A stretch of 64,000 nt of DNA from VRUE01 sp963824215 (GCA_963824215.1 CAWGOE010000003.1:124001-188000), one strand, 5' to 3'; shown: positions 1 to 9,580, numbered from the stretch's first letter. The notes: generated by a model not told the origin, from the sequence alone. A program made the numbers and translations.

Positions 1-39
1 CGATGCATCGCCGCCGACCGAACGGGTTGACTGTGGCCT

Positions 40-2853
40 ATGCGCGCGTCGCACCAGGAGCAGACCGGCGGAGCCGGCATCAGTGAGGTTTCGGCTGCGT
101 TTGAGCGGATTGGCTGGGGAACCGTCGAGAACTCCCGCCATGACCTCGGCACCGATCTCTTCATGCTTGCTCGCGACGAGCGTGGTTTTGAACTCGGTTT
201 GTTGGTCGGTGCGCAGGTCAAGGCGGGCGATAGCTATTTCAGGGGGCCGGTCAACACCAAGGACGGTGATTCGCCGGGGTGGTGGTTTCGCGACCGCGAT
301 CGCTCGCACGTCGATGGGTGGGCCGAGCATGGCGTGCCGCATCTCATCGTCTTGCATGACTTGAACACGAGGACGTCCTATTGGGCGCATGTGACCAAGG
401 AGGCGATCGTTTCGACTGGCAAGGGAGCGAAGATTCTCGTTCCCAAGGAGAACACGGTGGACGCAGAGCATCGCGAGGAGCTCTTGGCCGTCGCCGCAAC
501 TCTCCGGGCGGGAGCTGGATGGCAGGGGAGTGTGTGGAATGGGTCGGCGTCCATCGCGCCGGAGGACCAGTGGCGCCATGCGCTCATCGTGCCGCGACTG
601 GTCGCCCCTCATCCCAACGCTGGAGTGGACGAGAGCCTGACGCCGCCGCACGCCCTCGCCATGCTGATCCAGGCACGAATCCGCGAGTACGTCCAGTTCG
701 CCGAGAAACAGGACGGATTCCCTCTTCTCAGTGATGCGCCGGAATCTGGGGAGTGGGGCTGGCGCTTCGTTGGAGCACTAGGCAGGCGCTTGAACCACGG
801 AGATATTGAGGCGCTGCCCAAGGTTGTCGCCGATGCTCCCGATGCGCCGTCGCGAGCTGCTGCCGCTGTTGCCGCGGCCTGTGCGTTGCTCGATGATGGC
901 CGGATCGACGAGGCAGTGGAGTTGCTCGAGGCGGCGCTCGCAGATGATGAGGCGGGGCCGGTCGACCACGCCTGGCTGTCGGTTCAGCACGCCCGTCTTT
1001 GCGCGGAGACCGGGCGGGTCGCCGAGGCCCGGCAGGCCGCGATTGCCGTGCAGCAGGTCCGGGCTCGCGCTGGCAGTGACGTCACTGCAACGGCCGTCGC
1101 GGGAGCAGCAGCCGCCCTGCTGTTTAACACGTCCTCCTGGGAACAGCGCGACGTAAAGGAAGTGATCACCGCGGGCGATACGGCGGCGGCCTGGTGGCGA
1201 TCGCAGACGGTGGTAAGGGGACTGGACGCCCTTGTGGATCGCACCTTCAGCGATTGGGCACGCGACGAATCCGTGACTGTAGGAGCAGGGGACGTGGTGA
1301 ACAACCAGCTGATCTCCGCCTCTCTGATCGCGAACCATGGGGCGGACCACGGCGGCTGGAGGCATCTGTCCGGCCTGCTCGGGCGGGACCAGCTTCTTCG
1401 CCTTGATCGAGAGGCGGACGCAGAGCTTGCTCGTGATGGTCTTGCAACCTTGCGTCGAGCTGGAGACAAAGCGGCAGTCAAGCTGGCGGTGAAGAATCTG
1501 GTTGCCGATGGCCCCGCGGCTGCTTTGACCCTCATCGCTAACGATGTTCAGCTCGACAAGTCCACCCGGACCAGTGGCCTGACCGACCTCACGTTGCTGC
1601 AGTTGGGGGGCGACCTGATCGAGCGGGAGGTCGCCGATCAGGTTGTGACTTGGCTGCTGGCGGGCCTGGAAGACCCCACGTCGTTTCAGCAGCGAACGAG
1701 CCCCTCCTATGTTGTCGGCATTCAGTTTGTTGAAACGCTTGCCGGCGTCCTGCCGGCTGCGAGTTCGCCGGTGCAGCAATCCGTTGTCGAGTTTCTCCTC
1801 GCCTTTCCGGCTCTAGAGGATCAAGCGTGGGCGACGGCCTGGGCACGAGTTGTCCATGCGGTTCCTGACGACATTTGGACCGCAGAGGTTGCGCAAAGCC
1901 TCGGGGAAGTAGCCGACGAGCACAACTTCGTCCTGCAATTCACTCTGCTCGGGATCGCAGCGCGGTACGACGAGGACGTGAAAGATCGTTTGAAAGAGGA
2001 GGCCGAAGGAGGATCGCTGCGGGCTCTTGAGCAGCTCGGCAACGTCACTGATTTGCCGACGTCAGTCGTGCAAGGGATGATCGAGACGCTGGCAAAGCAG
2101 GTGGAAGGTCAGATCGAGGAAGCTCACTCAGGCAGGTTCGGCCTCGGCTCAGACATAGGACGCGAGCTGGCTCTGCTCAACATCTGGCACCTCGACGTTG
2201 CACAGTGGAATCCCTTGCTGAATCTCCTGGGCGACCCCGCTGTCGCAGCTGAACACAAGAAGGGCGCGATCAAGCTGCTGGGGCAAGTGGCCGAGCGACT
2301 ACCGACTGAGGTGAAGGAGCGCCTTGGTCCGATCGCGGTTGACATCGCGGAGCAATCCGAGCCGGTGCTCACTCCGTTCGACGACGGACAGGATTTGGTG
2401 GGGACGAGCGTCAGGCTCGCGATGGCGCTCGGAGCGTTTGCGCCAGAGGAGGAAATTGATCGCCTCCTAGATCTCCTCGCGGGGAACGCGGATGAGCGGC
2501 GATGGGCTGCACACGTCATCTCCTCGATCGGCCGCGCCGAGGACACGCGCCTTTTGGTGGCGCTGACTCAGGATCGCGATCCGAATGTACGGGCGGTATC
2601 CGCTGGGGCGTTGGCGCAACTAGTTGCGAGAGGGCAAGAAGACAATCTCATCGAGGCCGCGTTCCAGCGCTGTTTGCTCGACCCAGGAACGTGGGTGCCG
2701 TCCAACATCGCGGGCACTCTTTCAAGTGAACCCGAGCTGAGTCCAGTCGCTGAGCGGGCCCTGCATCACTTGCGCGGCCATGCATCTGCCCAGGTGCGGC
2801 TATTGGCAGGCGAGGTAGCGGCAGACCGCACTGCGGGCTCGGCTAAGTCCTGA
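40..2853 (+). CDS. DUF4365 nuclease-like protein with HEAT-type C-terminus
   Basis: 937 aa. Residues 1-170 match the DUF4365 pattern, a PD-(D/E)xK nuclease-fold family: E16, D39 in LGTDLFML and Q59-V-K61 in GAQVKAGDS are in the order expected of the active site. The middle (about 180-620) is alpha-helical and Ala/Leu-rich, TPR-like. The last 300 residues contain HEAT-like repeats such as RDPNVRAVSAGALAQLV. Nuclease activity and any antiphage role are inferred from the fold and from the nearby integrase and defence genes. The ATG at 40 has no clear Shine-Dalgarno sequence. A stand-alone effector with a helical-repeat sensor is the best guess; the target is unknown. Confidence 0.75.
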   Translation: MRASHQEQTGGAGISEVSAAFERIGWGTVENSRHDLGTDLFMLARDERGFELGLLVGAQVKAGDSYFRGPVNTKDGDSPGWWFRDRDRSHVDGWAEHGVPHLIVLHDLNTRTSYWAHVTKEAIVSTGKGAKILVPKENTVDAEHREELLAVAATLRAGAGWQGSVWNGSASIAPEDQWRHALIVPRLVAPHPNAGVDESLTPPHALAMLIQARIREYVQFAEKQDGFPLLSDAPESGEWGWRFVGALGRRLNHGDIEALPKVVADAPDAPSRAAAAVAAACALLDDGRIDEAVELLEAALADDEAGPVDHAWLSVQHARLCAETGRVAEARQAAIAVQQVRARAGSDVTATAVAGAAAALLFNTSSWEQRDVKEVITAGDTAAAWWRSQTVVRGLDALVDRTFSDWARDESVTVGAGDVVNNQLISASLIANHGADHGGWRHLSGLLGRDQLLRLDREADAELARDGLATLRRAGDKAAVKLAVKNLVADGPAAALTLIANDVQLDKSTRTSGLTDLTLLQLGGDLIEREVADQVVTWLLAGLEDPTSFQQRTSPSYVVGIQFVETLAGVLPAASSPVQQSVVEFLLAFPALEDQAWATAWARVVHAVPDDIWTAEVAQSLGEVADEHNFVLQFTLLGIAARYDEDVKDRLKEEAEGGSLRALEQLGNVTDLPTSVVQGMIETLAKQVEGQIEEAHSGRFGLGSDIGRELALLNIWHLDVAQWNPLLNLLGDPAVAAEHKKGAIKLLGQVAERLPTEVKERLGPIAVDIAEQSEPVLTPFDDGQDLVGTSVRLAMALGAFAPEEEIDRLLDLLAGNADERRWAAHVISSIGRAEDTRLLVALTQDRDPNVRAVSAGALAQLVARGQEDNLIEAAFQRCLLDPGTWVPSNIAGTLSSEPELSPVAERALHHLRGHASAQVRLLAGEVAADRTAGSAKS

Positions 2854-2886
2854 CAGCACCTCCGGTCAAAGCTCTGGCAACAACGC

Positions 2887-3708
2887 TCAACGCAGGCTGA
2901 GCCTGGTTCCCGCGTAGATCAGGCTCGGATCGCCGGTGCCGATGGCCGATTCGTTGAGGCTCCATAGCCGCGCCACCTCGGCGGCGATCTGCGCATCGTC
3001 GGCATCTCCGGGGAGCAGGCCCGCGGCGATGTGCCAGAGGCAGTCGCCGGACTGCACCACGTAGGAGTCCTTCCCGGCCAGGTGTCGTCCGTGATCGGGA
3101 GGAGGCGTCGCGGCGGGCTGAGCCGGTGGCGCCGACGGCGCTTCTTCTTCGGACGCCGGTTCACTTGCCGGAGCTGCCGCGCCGGAGGACGCGCCCGACG
3201 CTGTCGCCTGCTTGTGCTTCTGCTTCGGTGCCACGATCGACTGGTTGGCGACCGGCTCCGAGGCGGCGGGCTCCGACGCCGGTTGCTCTGCGGGCGCGGA
3301 TTCGGGCGCAGCAGCAGCGGGTTCGGGCGAGCTGCTCGGCGCCGAGGCCGCCGTTTCACTCGGCGCCCCGGTTGCGGCGCTGGTGACTTCATCGGGCGGA
3401 GGCACTTCCAGGTCTGCTTCGGGTTCGGCTTCGACCGCTCCGCCTTCCTCGTCACCGCCTGCTGCCGGAGCTTCTTCCAACCCTTCTTCTTCGCCGCCGG
3501 GGTCGAAGTCGGGAGCGACCGGAACTTCCACCGGCGCCACCGTTCCTTCGCCTTCGCTGTCGGTCTCGCCCGCCAGGGCGAAGCCGGGGAAGACGCTGCC
3601 GAGGACGAGCATCACGACCAGCGTCAGGGCGAGGAGTCGCCGCCCAGGAGGAGCACCCGATCGAGAGTCGAGGGAGATTGACGTCAGGTGCTGGGTGATG
3701 TGTGCCAT
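2887..3708 (-). CDS. Exported LysM-domain protein with Pro/Ala/Glu linker
   Basis: 273 aa. Residues 25-47 form a hydrophobic signal or anchor segment. About 50-210 is a low-complexity linker of Pro, Ala, Glu and Ser that should be disordered. The last 60 residues are a LysM module starting YVVQSGDCLWHIA and ending IYAGTRLSLR, a fold that binds N-acetylglucosamine glycans. It probably sits at the cell wall. No catalytic domain is present, so it is a wall-binding or scaffolding protein rather than a hydrolase. It lies downstream of other minus-strand exported proteins. The linker is unusually GC-rich and is open in several frames. Confidence 0.8.
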   Translation of the reverse strand: MAHITQHLTSISLDSRSGAPPGRRLLALTLVVMLVLGSVFPGFALAGETDSEGEGTVAPVEVPVAPDFDPGGEEEGLEEAPAAGGDEEGGAVEAEPEADLEVPPPDEVTSAATGAPSETAASAPSSSPEPAAAAPESAPAEQPASEPAASEPVANQSIVAPKQKHKQATASGASSGAAAPASEPASEEEAPSAPPAQPAATPPPDHGRHLAGKDSYVVQSGDCLWHIAAGLLPGDADDAQIAAEVARLWSLNESAIGTGDPSLIYAGTRLSLR

Positions 3709-3737
3709 CGGGCTCCTCCTGGTTGAGGCTGTTGCTT

Positions 3738-4346
3738 TCAGTTCATGGGATCGGCGACGCAGCGATAGCTCTTGTCGCCGCCTAGGTCTTCGGTGATGCC
3801 GACGCTGCCGTTTTCCTGGGTGACGTAGAGGACGTCGACCGCGCCGGGTTTGCTGCTGGACGGGTAGACCTCGCTGGTCAGCTCGCCCCCTGGTGCGAGC
3901 TGGATCTGCGGTTGAGCGAGCGCCACCATCAACTCTTGGTGCGTAGGCAGCCGCCGGCCGATGCGTTCCCGGTTGTCGGTCAGGGCGCAGTCAGAGACGG
4001 CGCTTCCATACGACCGAGGCGGACGAGCCTGGGTCTCGACGCATACGTCTCCAACCGGGATCGTGGGAGCGAATGCCTGCGGGCAGCTGTCGAGGAAGCG
4101 GGAGGCGGGCTGGCCGCCGAGGCGGGCGGCGTTCTGCGCGCGGGGTACCGGCCGCAGGCTCGACTCCTTGACGACCCTGCTGCCGATCGAGTTCGACTTG
4201 AGCTGCTTGCCGGTCAGGCTGTGCGTCCTGATGGCCGAGCCGTCAATCTTCGAGACGGCATAGGCGCCCCCGGTTCCCACGGCGATGAACAGGGCCAGGG
4301 TCGCGACGACGTTGGCGTAGGTGAGTCGGTCAAGCAGCGCTCTCAT
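3738..4346 (-). CDS. Short exported protein, Solirubrobacterales-type N-terminus
   Basis: 202 aa. It begins MRALLDRLTYANVVATLALF, a membrane segment (about 10-32) I recognise from many uncharacterised Thermoleophilia proteins. KIDGSAIRTHSLTGKQLKSN follows, also typical of that family. The remainder is a small Cys-containing extracellular domain (C at SCPQAF, DVCVE, SDCAL, YRCVADP) that could form disulphides. Function is unknown. It lies 40 nt downstream of the Ig-like secreted protein on the same strand and may share its transcript. Its main value is as a taxonomic marker. Confidence 0.7.
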   Translation of the reverse strand: MRALLDRLTYANVVATLALFIAVGTGGAYAVSKIDGSAIRTHSLTGKQLKSNSIGSRVVKESSLRPVPRAQNAARLGGQPASRFLDSCPQAFAPTIPVGDVCVETQARPPRSYGSAVSDCALTDNRERIGRRLPTHQELMVALAQPQIQLAPGGELTSEVYPSSSKPGAVDVLYVTQENGSVGITEDLGGDKSYRCVADPMN

Positions 4347-4386
4347 CTAGGTCTCTCCTCGGCTCGGGGTGATCGGCCTCTCCGGT

Positions 4387-6633
4387 CTAGCATGGCCGCC
4401 CTTTCACTCGGACCGTCAACGTCCGGCTGTCGCCGGCCTCCAGCGGCCAGCCGGCCTCGGCGGCGAGATGAGCCCGGAAGTCGAAGTGCTGATCGCCGCA
4501 GGTGCGGTCGAAGAGGTAAGGGATATGCCAGGCGCCCTCGGGGTCCGTGTGGATCGTGCGGAAGGTCTGCCATCCCGACGCGAACCGGACCTGCAACTCC
4601 AACAGCTTCCCCGCCTCGGGAAGCGGCCGTCCCTTCACTTTCCCACTGAAGGTGACGGAGTTGCCGTTCAGCACCCGCTTCGGCTTCACCTTGAAGGTCG
4701 AGGTCCCCTTGACCAGCAGGGTCGCGGAGTCCTCGCCCGGCAGGATCGTTGCCGTGCCCGGATAGACGAAGCGGAAACTGTGCGAGGCGCGCGCCTCGAC
4801 CGTGTAGGTGAAGCGGCCGCTGGCATCGGTCGTCGTGGACCCTTCGAGCTGCTCGGTTCCTTCCTTCGGCCGTGAGTAGACGAGCACCTTCGCGTCGGTG
4901 AGCGGGTGTCCCGCCCGGTTGACGAGGCGACCGCCGAGATGCACTTTGCTCCCGAACGGGACCTTGGCGCGCGGCTCGAGGACGGTCCGGCGCACCTTGC
5001 CCTTCTTGCCCTTGCGGGTGACGGTGCGCTTCTCGACCACGCCGGCCTCCATCGAGGTCGAAACCCGCAGCGGCAGGCTCAGTCGCATCGGCTGTCCGTC
5101 GAGGCGCCGGTCGCTGCCCGCCAGGTTGTTTGCCTGATCGTGCGCGCTCGCCCGCAGTTCGTAGTCGCCCGGCGGCAGCGAGGCGTCGTCGATGCGGGTC
5201 ACTAGATGGTCGCCTTCCTGGGTGGTCGGCAGCACCTGCCAGCTGCCCGACCCCGCGCGGCTGATCTCGATCCCGCCTCCAGCGAGCCCGGAGATCCGGT
5301 CGGTGACGAGTACCGACACCCGCGTCGGGTCCTCGACGCTCTGATTCTCGAAGCCGAGCTGCGGCGGCTCGGGGTCGAAGCGCAGCTTGACCGGCTGCGA
5401 TGCGTTGGCCGACTGTTGGTTTCCGGCGGCGTCCTCGCGCCAGAGCCGCAGCTCCCACTCACCGGGGGAGGGAACGGCGAGACTGTCGATCGCCGCGATC
5501 CCAGCGCCGCCCCGGTCGCCGCTCGCGCACTCGTCGCTGCCCGAGCGACAGAGGCGGTAGTGGATGGCGGTGATCGGCGCCCGGTCGCCTTCGTCGGGAT
5601 TGACCCAGGCGAGATCGAAGTCGTTGGCGTTGCGCCAGGTCTCTCCGCCGCCGATCCCGATCGGCACAGCGCCCGGCGCGGCGTTGTCGATCCGCACCGT
5701 AACGGCCGCGGACTCGGCCCGGTTGCCGGCCGCGTCTTCTGCGGCCACGGTGAGGGGCTGTGAGCCTTCAGGCGCCTCCGCGGTATTGACGGCGATCGGT
5801 CCACCCCCATCAGGACAAGGAACTCTCTGCGAGTAGTCGCATGACCGAGCTTCGGTCCCTCGCACCCCACCGCTGATGAGCGCGGACGCGCTCTTGACCC
5901 CGACATTGTCCGAGGCGTCATAGCCAAAGCGTTGCTTTCCGCCTACCCACTGGCCCTGCGTGAACGCTGAGTCCTGAACGACTCCGACCGACGGTGCGGT
6001 CCCGTCGACCACGGTCGCCTCCGCGGCGAAGGTGCTGATGAAGTTCTGGCCGCGGGCCGAGCAGAACTCACCCGAGGGAGCGCCGACGCAGACGACGCGC
6101 TGGACGATCCGGGTCGCACCGCCGAGGTCATAGGCGCGCGGACGGGGGGAGTTGGAGGACTGCGCCATGCCGCTGCGCGGGCAGCCGCGGTTGGCGCGGA
6201 CGTTCTTGATCGAGACCGGCGCCGCGCCGGGACGCTCAGCGAAGAGCTGGAGCGCGTAGCGGCAGTCGCGGCGCTGGGCCTGGCCCGACCAGCGGAAGCG
6301 CGAGAACGTCGTCCCAGGTGGGGCGTTGAGGATGAAGCCCGACTGCGCCCCTTTCTCGACGCGGCCGGTCCGCGCGACGTTTGACGTCACCAGTCCGCGC
6401 AGCCCAGGCCCTAGCGGGTTGCAGGCCCGCCTCCACTTCATCCCGCGCGTGGCGAAGTTCTCGAAGGCGGAGCTGACGTATCCGGCCGCGTCGGCCTGGC
6501 AGGTGGAAATCGTGTATTCGCCGGCTCTCGCCGAGCTGGGTCCAGCCAGCCCGAGGGCGAGCACCGCGACCACGATGGCTGCAAGGCCACCGACGCGGAG
6601 GGGACGAGGATCGAGGTGTCGGGCTGCTTGCAT
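4387..6633 (-). CDS. Large secreted Ig-like / carboxypeptidase-regulatory-like protein
   Basis: 748 aa. A signal peptide spans about 15-38 (hydrophobic core ending SSARAGEYT). The N-terminal 200 residues contain paired cysteines. Repeated beta-sandwich segments follow, for example VGVKSASALISGGV and DNAAPGAVPIGI, which resemble bacterial Ig-like modules. Near residues 580-660 there is a carboxypeptidase-regulatory-like module (GRLVNRAGHPLTDAKVLVYS). No enzyme motif is visible, so a surface or matrix role is likely. Its ATG overlaps the stop of the upstream sigma-factor gene in an ATGA at 6632, so the two are probably translationally coupled. That makes the sigma factor a candidate regulator of this exported protein. 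Confidence 0.75.
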   Translation of the reverse strand: MQAARHLDPRPLRVGGLAAIVVAVLALGLAGPSSARAGEYTISTCQADAAGYVSSAFENFATRGMKWRRACNPLGPGLRGLVTSNVARTGRVEKGAQSGFILNAPPGTTFSRFRWSGQAQRRDCRYALQLFAERPGAAPVSIKNVRANRGCPRSGMAQSSNSPRPRAYDLGGATRIVQRVVCVGAPSGEFCSARGQNFISTFAAEATVVDGTAPSVGVVQDSAFTQGQWVGGKQRFGYDASDNVGVKSASALISGGVRGTEARSCDYSQRVPCPDGGGPIAVNTAEAPEGSQPLTVAAEDAAGNRAESAAVTVRIDNAAPGAVPIGIGGGETWRNANDFDLAWVNPDEGDRAPITAIHYRLCRSGSDECASGDRGGAGIAAIDSLAVPSPGEWELRLWREDAAGNQQSANASQPVKLRFDPEPPQLGFENQSVEDPTRVSVLVTDRISGLAGGGIEISRAGSGSWQVLPTTQEGDHLVTRIDDASLPPGDYELRASAHDQANNLAGSDRRLDGQPMRLSLPLRVSTSMEAGVVEKRTVTRKGKKGKVRRTVLEPRAKVPFGSKVHLGGRLVNRAGHPLTDAKVLVYSRPKEGTEQLEGSTTTDASGRFTYTVEARASHSFRFVYPGTATILPGEDSATLLVKGTSTFKVKPKRVLNGNSVTFSGKVKGRPLPEAGKLLELQVRFASGWQTFRTIHTDPEGAWHIPYLFDRTCGDQHFDFRAHLAAEAGWPLEAGDSRTLTVRVKGRPC

Positions 6634-7814
6634 CAGGGACCTCCAAACTGCGGGCCGGGCCGAGCGGGAGCCGGTGCCGATTGGGTGCTTTCGACCGGCG
6701 CCGCTTCAGGCGCTTCATAGGTTTCTTCGGTTCCCGCTTCGCTCGACGCATAGGCGGAGTTGGGCTCGAAGCTGTCTTCAGGTGGAGGCGGTTCGGACTT
6801 CTGCTCCGGCTTCGATTCGGGTTCGGGCGTCGGCGTCGGTTCCGGTTCAGGTGCCGCTTCGCTTTCGGAAGGTTCGACCGGCGTGTAGACCGGTCCGGGT
6901 GAAGGTTCCGGCGTCGCTTCGCTCGGTTCCTGCTCCTCCGGTTCATCGGTCGAGGCGATCAGGCTGCGCGCCGCGCCGACCGGGTTCACACCCTGCTCGA
7001 CGCAGTAGGTGGCGGCGCCGCCACCGATCGCGAGGCAGCTCGCGATCACGGCGCCGACGGTGCCGGGGCGGGCCGCGGCCAGGGGAGTCGGGTCGACGGC
7101 GCGGTAGTAGGTCGCGGTCGCGTGCTGCTTCAGCTGGGCCCCGGCGTCGACGGCCTGCTGCTTGACCGAGGCCAGGGTCTCGGTCGATTTCCGCGCCGCC
7201 CGCTCCAAGAGGTTCCCGGTGGTGGCGCCAGCGGTCAGTGACACGTAGGCAGCGAGTCCAATCTCGACCGCGAGGTCGTCGGAGCTCGTGACGCCGAGCA
7301 GATCGTGCAGCTTGCGGCGCGCTCCCTCGTGGGCGCGTTGGGCCTTGGAGGCGTGCCATTGCAGCGCCCGCCCTGCTTCGCGCACCGTCAGCCCCTCGAA
7401 GTAGGAGAGGGCGAGTAGTCGGCGCTGGTCGACGGAGAGCTGGTCGACCGCCTCGCGGACCTTGCGGAAGCGATCGTCGTCGAGCACTGCCTCCTGGGGA
7501 TCGCGCGAGTTCTCGTCGGCAACTTGGGCGCCGCTGTCGACCGAGACGAGGTGCGGGCGCCGACCTTCGGCTTCGAGCTGGCTCTTGGTCCGACGCCAAG
7601 CGCAGGTGATGAGCCACCCGGCCGGGCTGTCGATCTCCTCGCCCTCGGCGAGCTTGCGGCTGTATTCGAGCGCCGCGGTGGCGAAGAGGTCGTCACCGTG
7701 GGTCTCGATGAACTGCGGGGAAAAGCGCTTGCGACGAAGGAACTGGATGAACCCGAGCCGGGCCTCCTCCAACTCCTCCTGCTTCAGCTCGTCGCTTGCT
7801 TTTACTCCGTACAT
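6633..7814 (-). CDS. Sigma-70 family factor with C-terminal membrane segment and Pro/Glu tail
   Basis: 393 aa. Residues 20-110 resemble a sigma region 2. Residues 115-172 are region 4, with LSVDQRRLLALSYFEGLTVR followed by the helix-turn-helix. Residues about 251-271 (GTVGAVIASCLAIGGGAATY) form a membrane segment, and the last 110 residues are a Pro/Glu/Ser-rich tail. A sigma factor fused to its own membrane anchor suggests control by tethering, for example release by proteolysis; this is inference. The gene is translationally coupled to the secreted Ig-like protein. A Shine-Dalgarno AAGGGG precedes the ATG at 7814. Confidence 0.8.
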   Translation of the reverse strand: MYGVKASDELKQEELEEARLGFIQFLRRKRFSPQFIETHGDDLFATAALEYSRKLAEGEEIDSPAGWLITCAWRRTKSQLEAEGRRPHLVSVDSGAQVADENSRDPQEAVLDDDRFRKVREAVDQLSVDQRRLLALSYFEGLTVREAGRALQWHASKAQRAHEGARRKLHDLLGVTSSDDLAVEIGLAAYVSLTAGATTGNLLERAARKSTETLASVKQQAVDAGAQLKQHATATYYRAVDPTPLAAARPGTVGAVIASCLAIGGGAATYCVEQGVNPVGAARSLIASTDEPEEQEPSEATPEPSPGPVYTPVEPSESEAAPEPEPTPTPEPESKPEQKSEPPPPEDSFEPNSAYASSEAGTEETYEAPEAAPVESTQSAPAPARPGPQFGGP

Positions 7815-8095
7815 CTCGCCCCTTCTGGACTTCGATGATTACGCCAAATTGGACACAGCGCTCATCGGTTTTCCAGGCAAGTCGCGGTTGTCTAATACCC
7901 ACTTGTCCATCAAAAACGCCATTTGCATCGGTCGAGTTTGGCTGCCGATGCAAAAGGGGCTCCGGGTGGACAGCGGGGGTGGATGCGCCCCCCTCGAAAC
8001 ATCTGCCGGCATCGCCGTCCGAGCGCTGCGCTCGGACCTTCATCTGACCGCCACCTCGGCCGCCTGGCAGCGACCCCGCTGCGCTGAGGATCGGC

Positions 8096-9163
8096 GTGGA
8101 GGCCGGCGCTCTACCCGCCCCGCGCTCGAAGCTTCTGATGGCCCTGCCCCTGGCGGTGCTGATCGTGATGATCGGAGGGCTGCTGGCGATGACCGTCGTC
8201 TTCAGCGCCGCCTCGCCGAGCTGCGGCGAAGAACCTGTCGGCGATCTCAACGGCAAGGTCCCGAAGCGCCTCGTCCCGATCTACCAGGAGGCGGCGGCGA
8301 AGTTCAAGTTGGGGGAAAGAGGCCCGTCGATCCTCGCCGGGATCAACTGGGTCGAGACCGGCTTCGGCACCAACCTCGGGGTCTCCTCGGCTGCTGCCGA
8401 AGGCTGGATGCAGTTCCTGCCCGAATCCTGGGCCTCCTTCGGCGTCGACGGCAACGGCGATGGGGTCAAGGACCCCTACAACCCCTGGGACGCGATCTTC
8501 GCCGCCGCCCGGCTGCTCCGCTACCTCGGCGCTCCCGACAACTGGCACGACGCGATCTACGGCTACAACCATGCCGAGTGGTACGTCGAAAAGGTCGAAC
8601 GCGCCGCCGATGACTACAGCGCCGAGGTGTCCTCGACCGTCGCCACCGCGAGTTGCGCGGAGGCTTCGCCCTCGGGGGCGATCGTCGGCAAGGCGATCCG
8701 CCTCTTTGCCCCGCGCGCCTTCAAGCCGCTACCGGCCGATCTCTGGATCGGCGGCGGCTCGCCGCAGGAGGTCGACGCGCGGATCTGGCCGAACGCGGTT
8801 TGGCTGCTTGAGAACTACGACCTGCGCGTCACCGCCGCCCGCGAGTCGGGGCATCAGACCCACGGTGACGGGACCGCGATGGACATGGTGCCCGCCTCTG
8901 GTAGCGGCTGGGACGAGACGGCGCTGCGCGCCGCGATCGACCTCGGCTGGATTCCCAGCTGCGGGGCCTCCGGCACCGCGCCAGTCTGCCCGCTCGTCCC
9001 GGCGATCCAGTTTGTCGGCTACAACGGCTACTCGGGTCACGGCGATCCCGCCCACGCCGGGACCAACGCCCACCTGCACGTCTCTTGGAAGAGCTCTGAA
9101 TATGGCTGTCCGGGTCTGTGTGAACCGCGGGAGTGGGTGGAGGTCTTCCCGTGGGTCGAATAG
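8096..9163 (+). CDS. Membrane-anchored lytic transglycosylase with M15-like peptidase domain
   Basis: 355 aa, GTG start with GAGG 6 nt upstream. TM helix at 15-37. Residues 55-170 are an SLT/lysozyme-like domain: ILAGINWVETGFG places the catalytic Glu at 87, and AEGWMQFLPESW is the second family motif. Residues 195-355 resemble an M15 D-Ala-D-Ala peptidase: H256 and D263 in HGDGTAMDM, then H326/H328 in NAHLHVSW, would bind zinc. The protein should cut both glycan and peptide of the wall. Such enzymes accompany conjugation machinery, and this one sits just before the excisionase and integrase. No type IV secretion genes are visible. Confidence 0.8.
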   Translation: MEAGALPAPRSKLLMALPLAVLIVMIGGLLAMTVVFSAASPSCGEEPVGDLNGKVPKRLVPIYQEAAAKFKLGERGPSILAGINWVETGFGTNLGVSSAAAEGWMQFLPESWASFGVDGNGDGVKDPYNPWDAIFAAARLLRYLGAPDNWHDAIYGYNHAEWYVEKVERAADDYSAEVSSTVATASCAEASPSGAIVGKAIRLFAPRAFKPLPADLWIGGGSPQEVDARIWPNAVWLLENYDLRVTAARESGHQTHGDGTAMDMVPASGSGWDETALRAAIDLGWIPSCGASGTAPVCPLVPAIQFVGYNGYSGHGDPAHAGTNAHLHVSWKSSEYGCPGLCEPREWVEVFPWVE

Positions 9164-9216
9164 CGGCCACGTCGACCCACCACTCGGCGCCTAGCCCGCC
9201 GGTCGCCGGATTGCCT

Positions 9217-9233
9217 GCGCGGATTGTCCGCGC
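9217..9233. terminator. Hairpin after the transglycosylase gene
   Basis: Perfect 7-bp stem GCGCGGA/TCCGCGC with a 3-nt loop, 54 nt after the stop codon. There is no T-tract, so intrinsic termination is uncertain. It lies upstream of the excisionase promoter region. Confidence 0.4.
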
Positions 9234-9346
9234 CCCGTTCGGGGGGAACACTTTGGCGAGCCGGCGACTTGACTCCCCATGCGAGGTAGTTGGCACCCGA
9301 GCTACGCGGGCGCGGTGGATCCGCACATGCAATCCAACGCCCCAGC

Positions 9347-9352
9347 AGGAGG
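9347..9352 (+). promoter_or_regulatory. Ribosome binding site deciding the excisionase start
   Basis: AGGAGG lies 6 nt before the ATG at 9359. This supports that start over an in-frame TTG at 9290. Confidence 0.7.
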
Positions 9353-9358
9353 TTTGCG

Positions 9359-9580
9359 ATGGCGACGGCTGATCGTCTTCGTGGGCGTCGAGAGTCCGAG
9401 GGCTGCCTCTGGACCGCGCACGACGTCGCCGAGCTGCTCGGCGTCTCCCACGAGTACGTCTGGCAGCTCTCGCGGGAAGGGCGCATCCCCACGGTCGCGC
9501 TCGGGCGGACCCGGCGCTACCGCCGGGAGTCGATCCTCGCCTGGCTCGAACAGATCGAGTCGCCCGGTGGCCGCGTCTAG
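9359..9580 (+). CDS. Excisionase-family helix-turn-helix protein
   Basis: 73 aa from the ATG with the strong Shine-Dalgarno sequence. LWTAHDVAELLGVSHEYVWQ followed by REGRIPTVALGRTRRYRRES is the MerR-like winged helix of the excisionase/HTH_17 family. Such proteins bend DNA at attachment sites and tip the integrase toward excision. Six nucleotides separate its stop from the in-frame GTG region of the integrase, whose ribosome binding site lies directly after this stop, so the pair is an xis-int operon. It could also repress the operon. Confidence 0.85.
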   Translation: MATADRLRGRRESEGCLWTAHDVAELLGVSHEYVWQLSREGRIPTVALGRTRRYRRESILAWLEQIESPGGRV

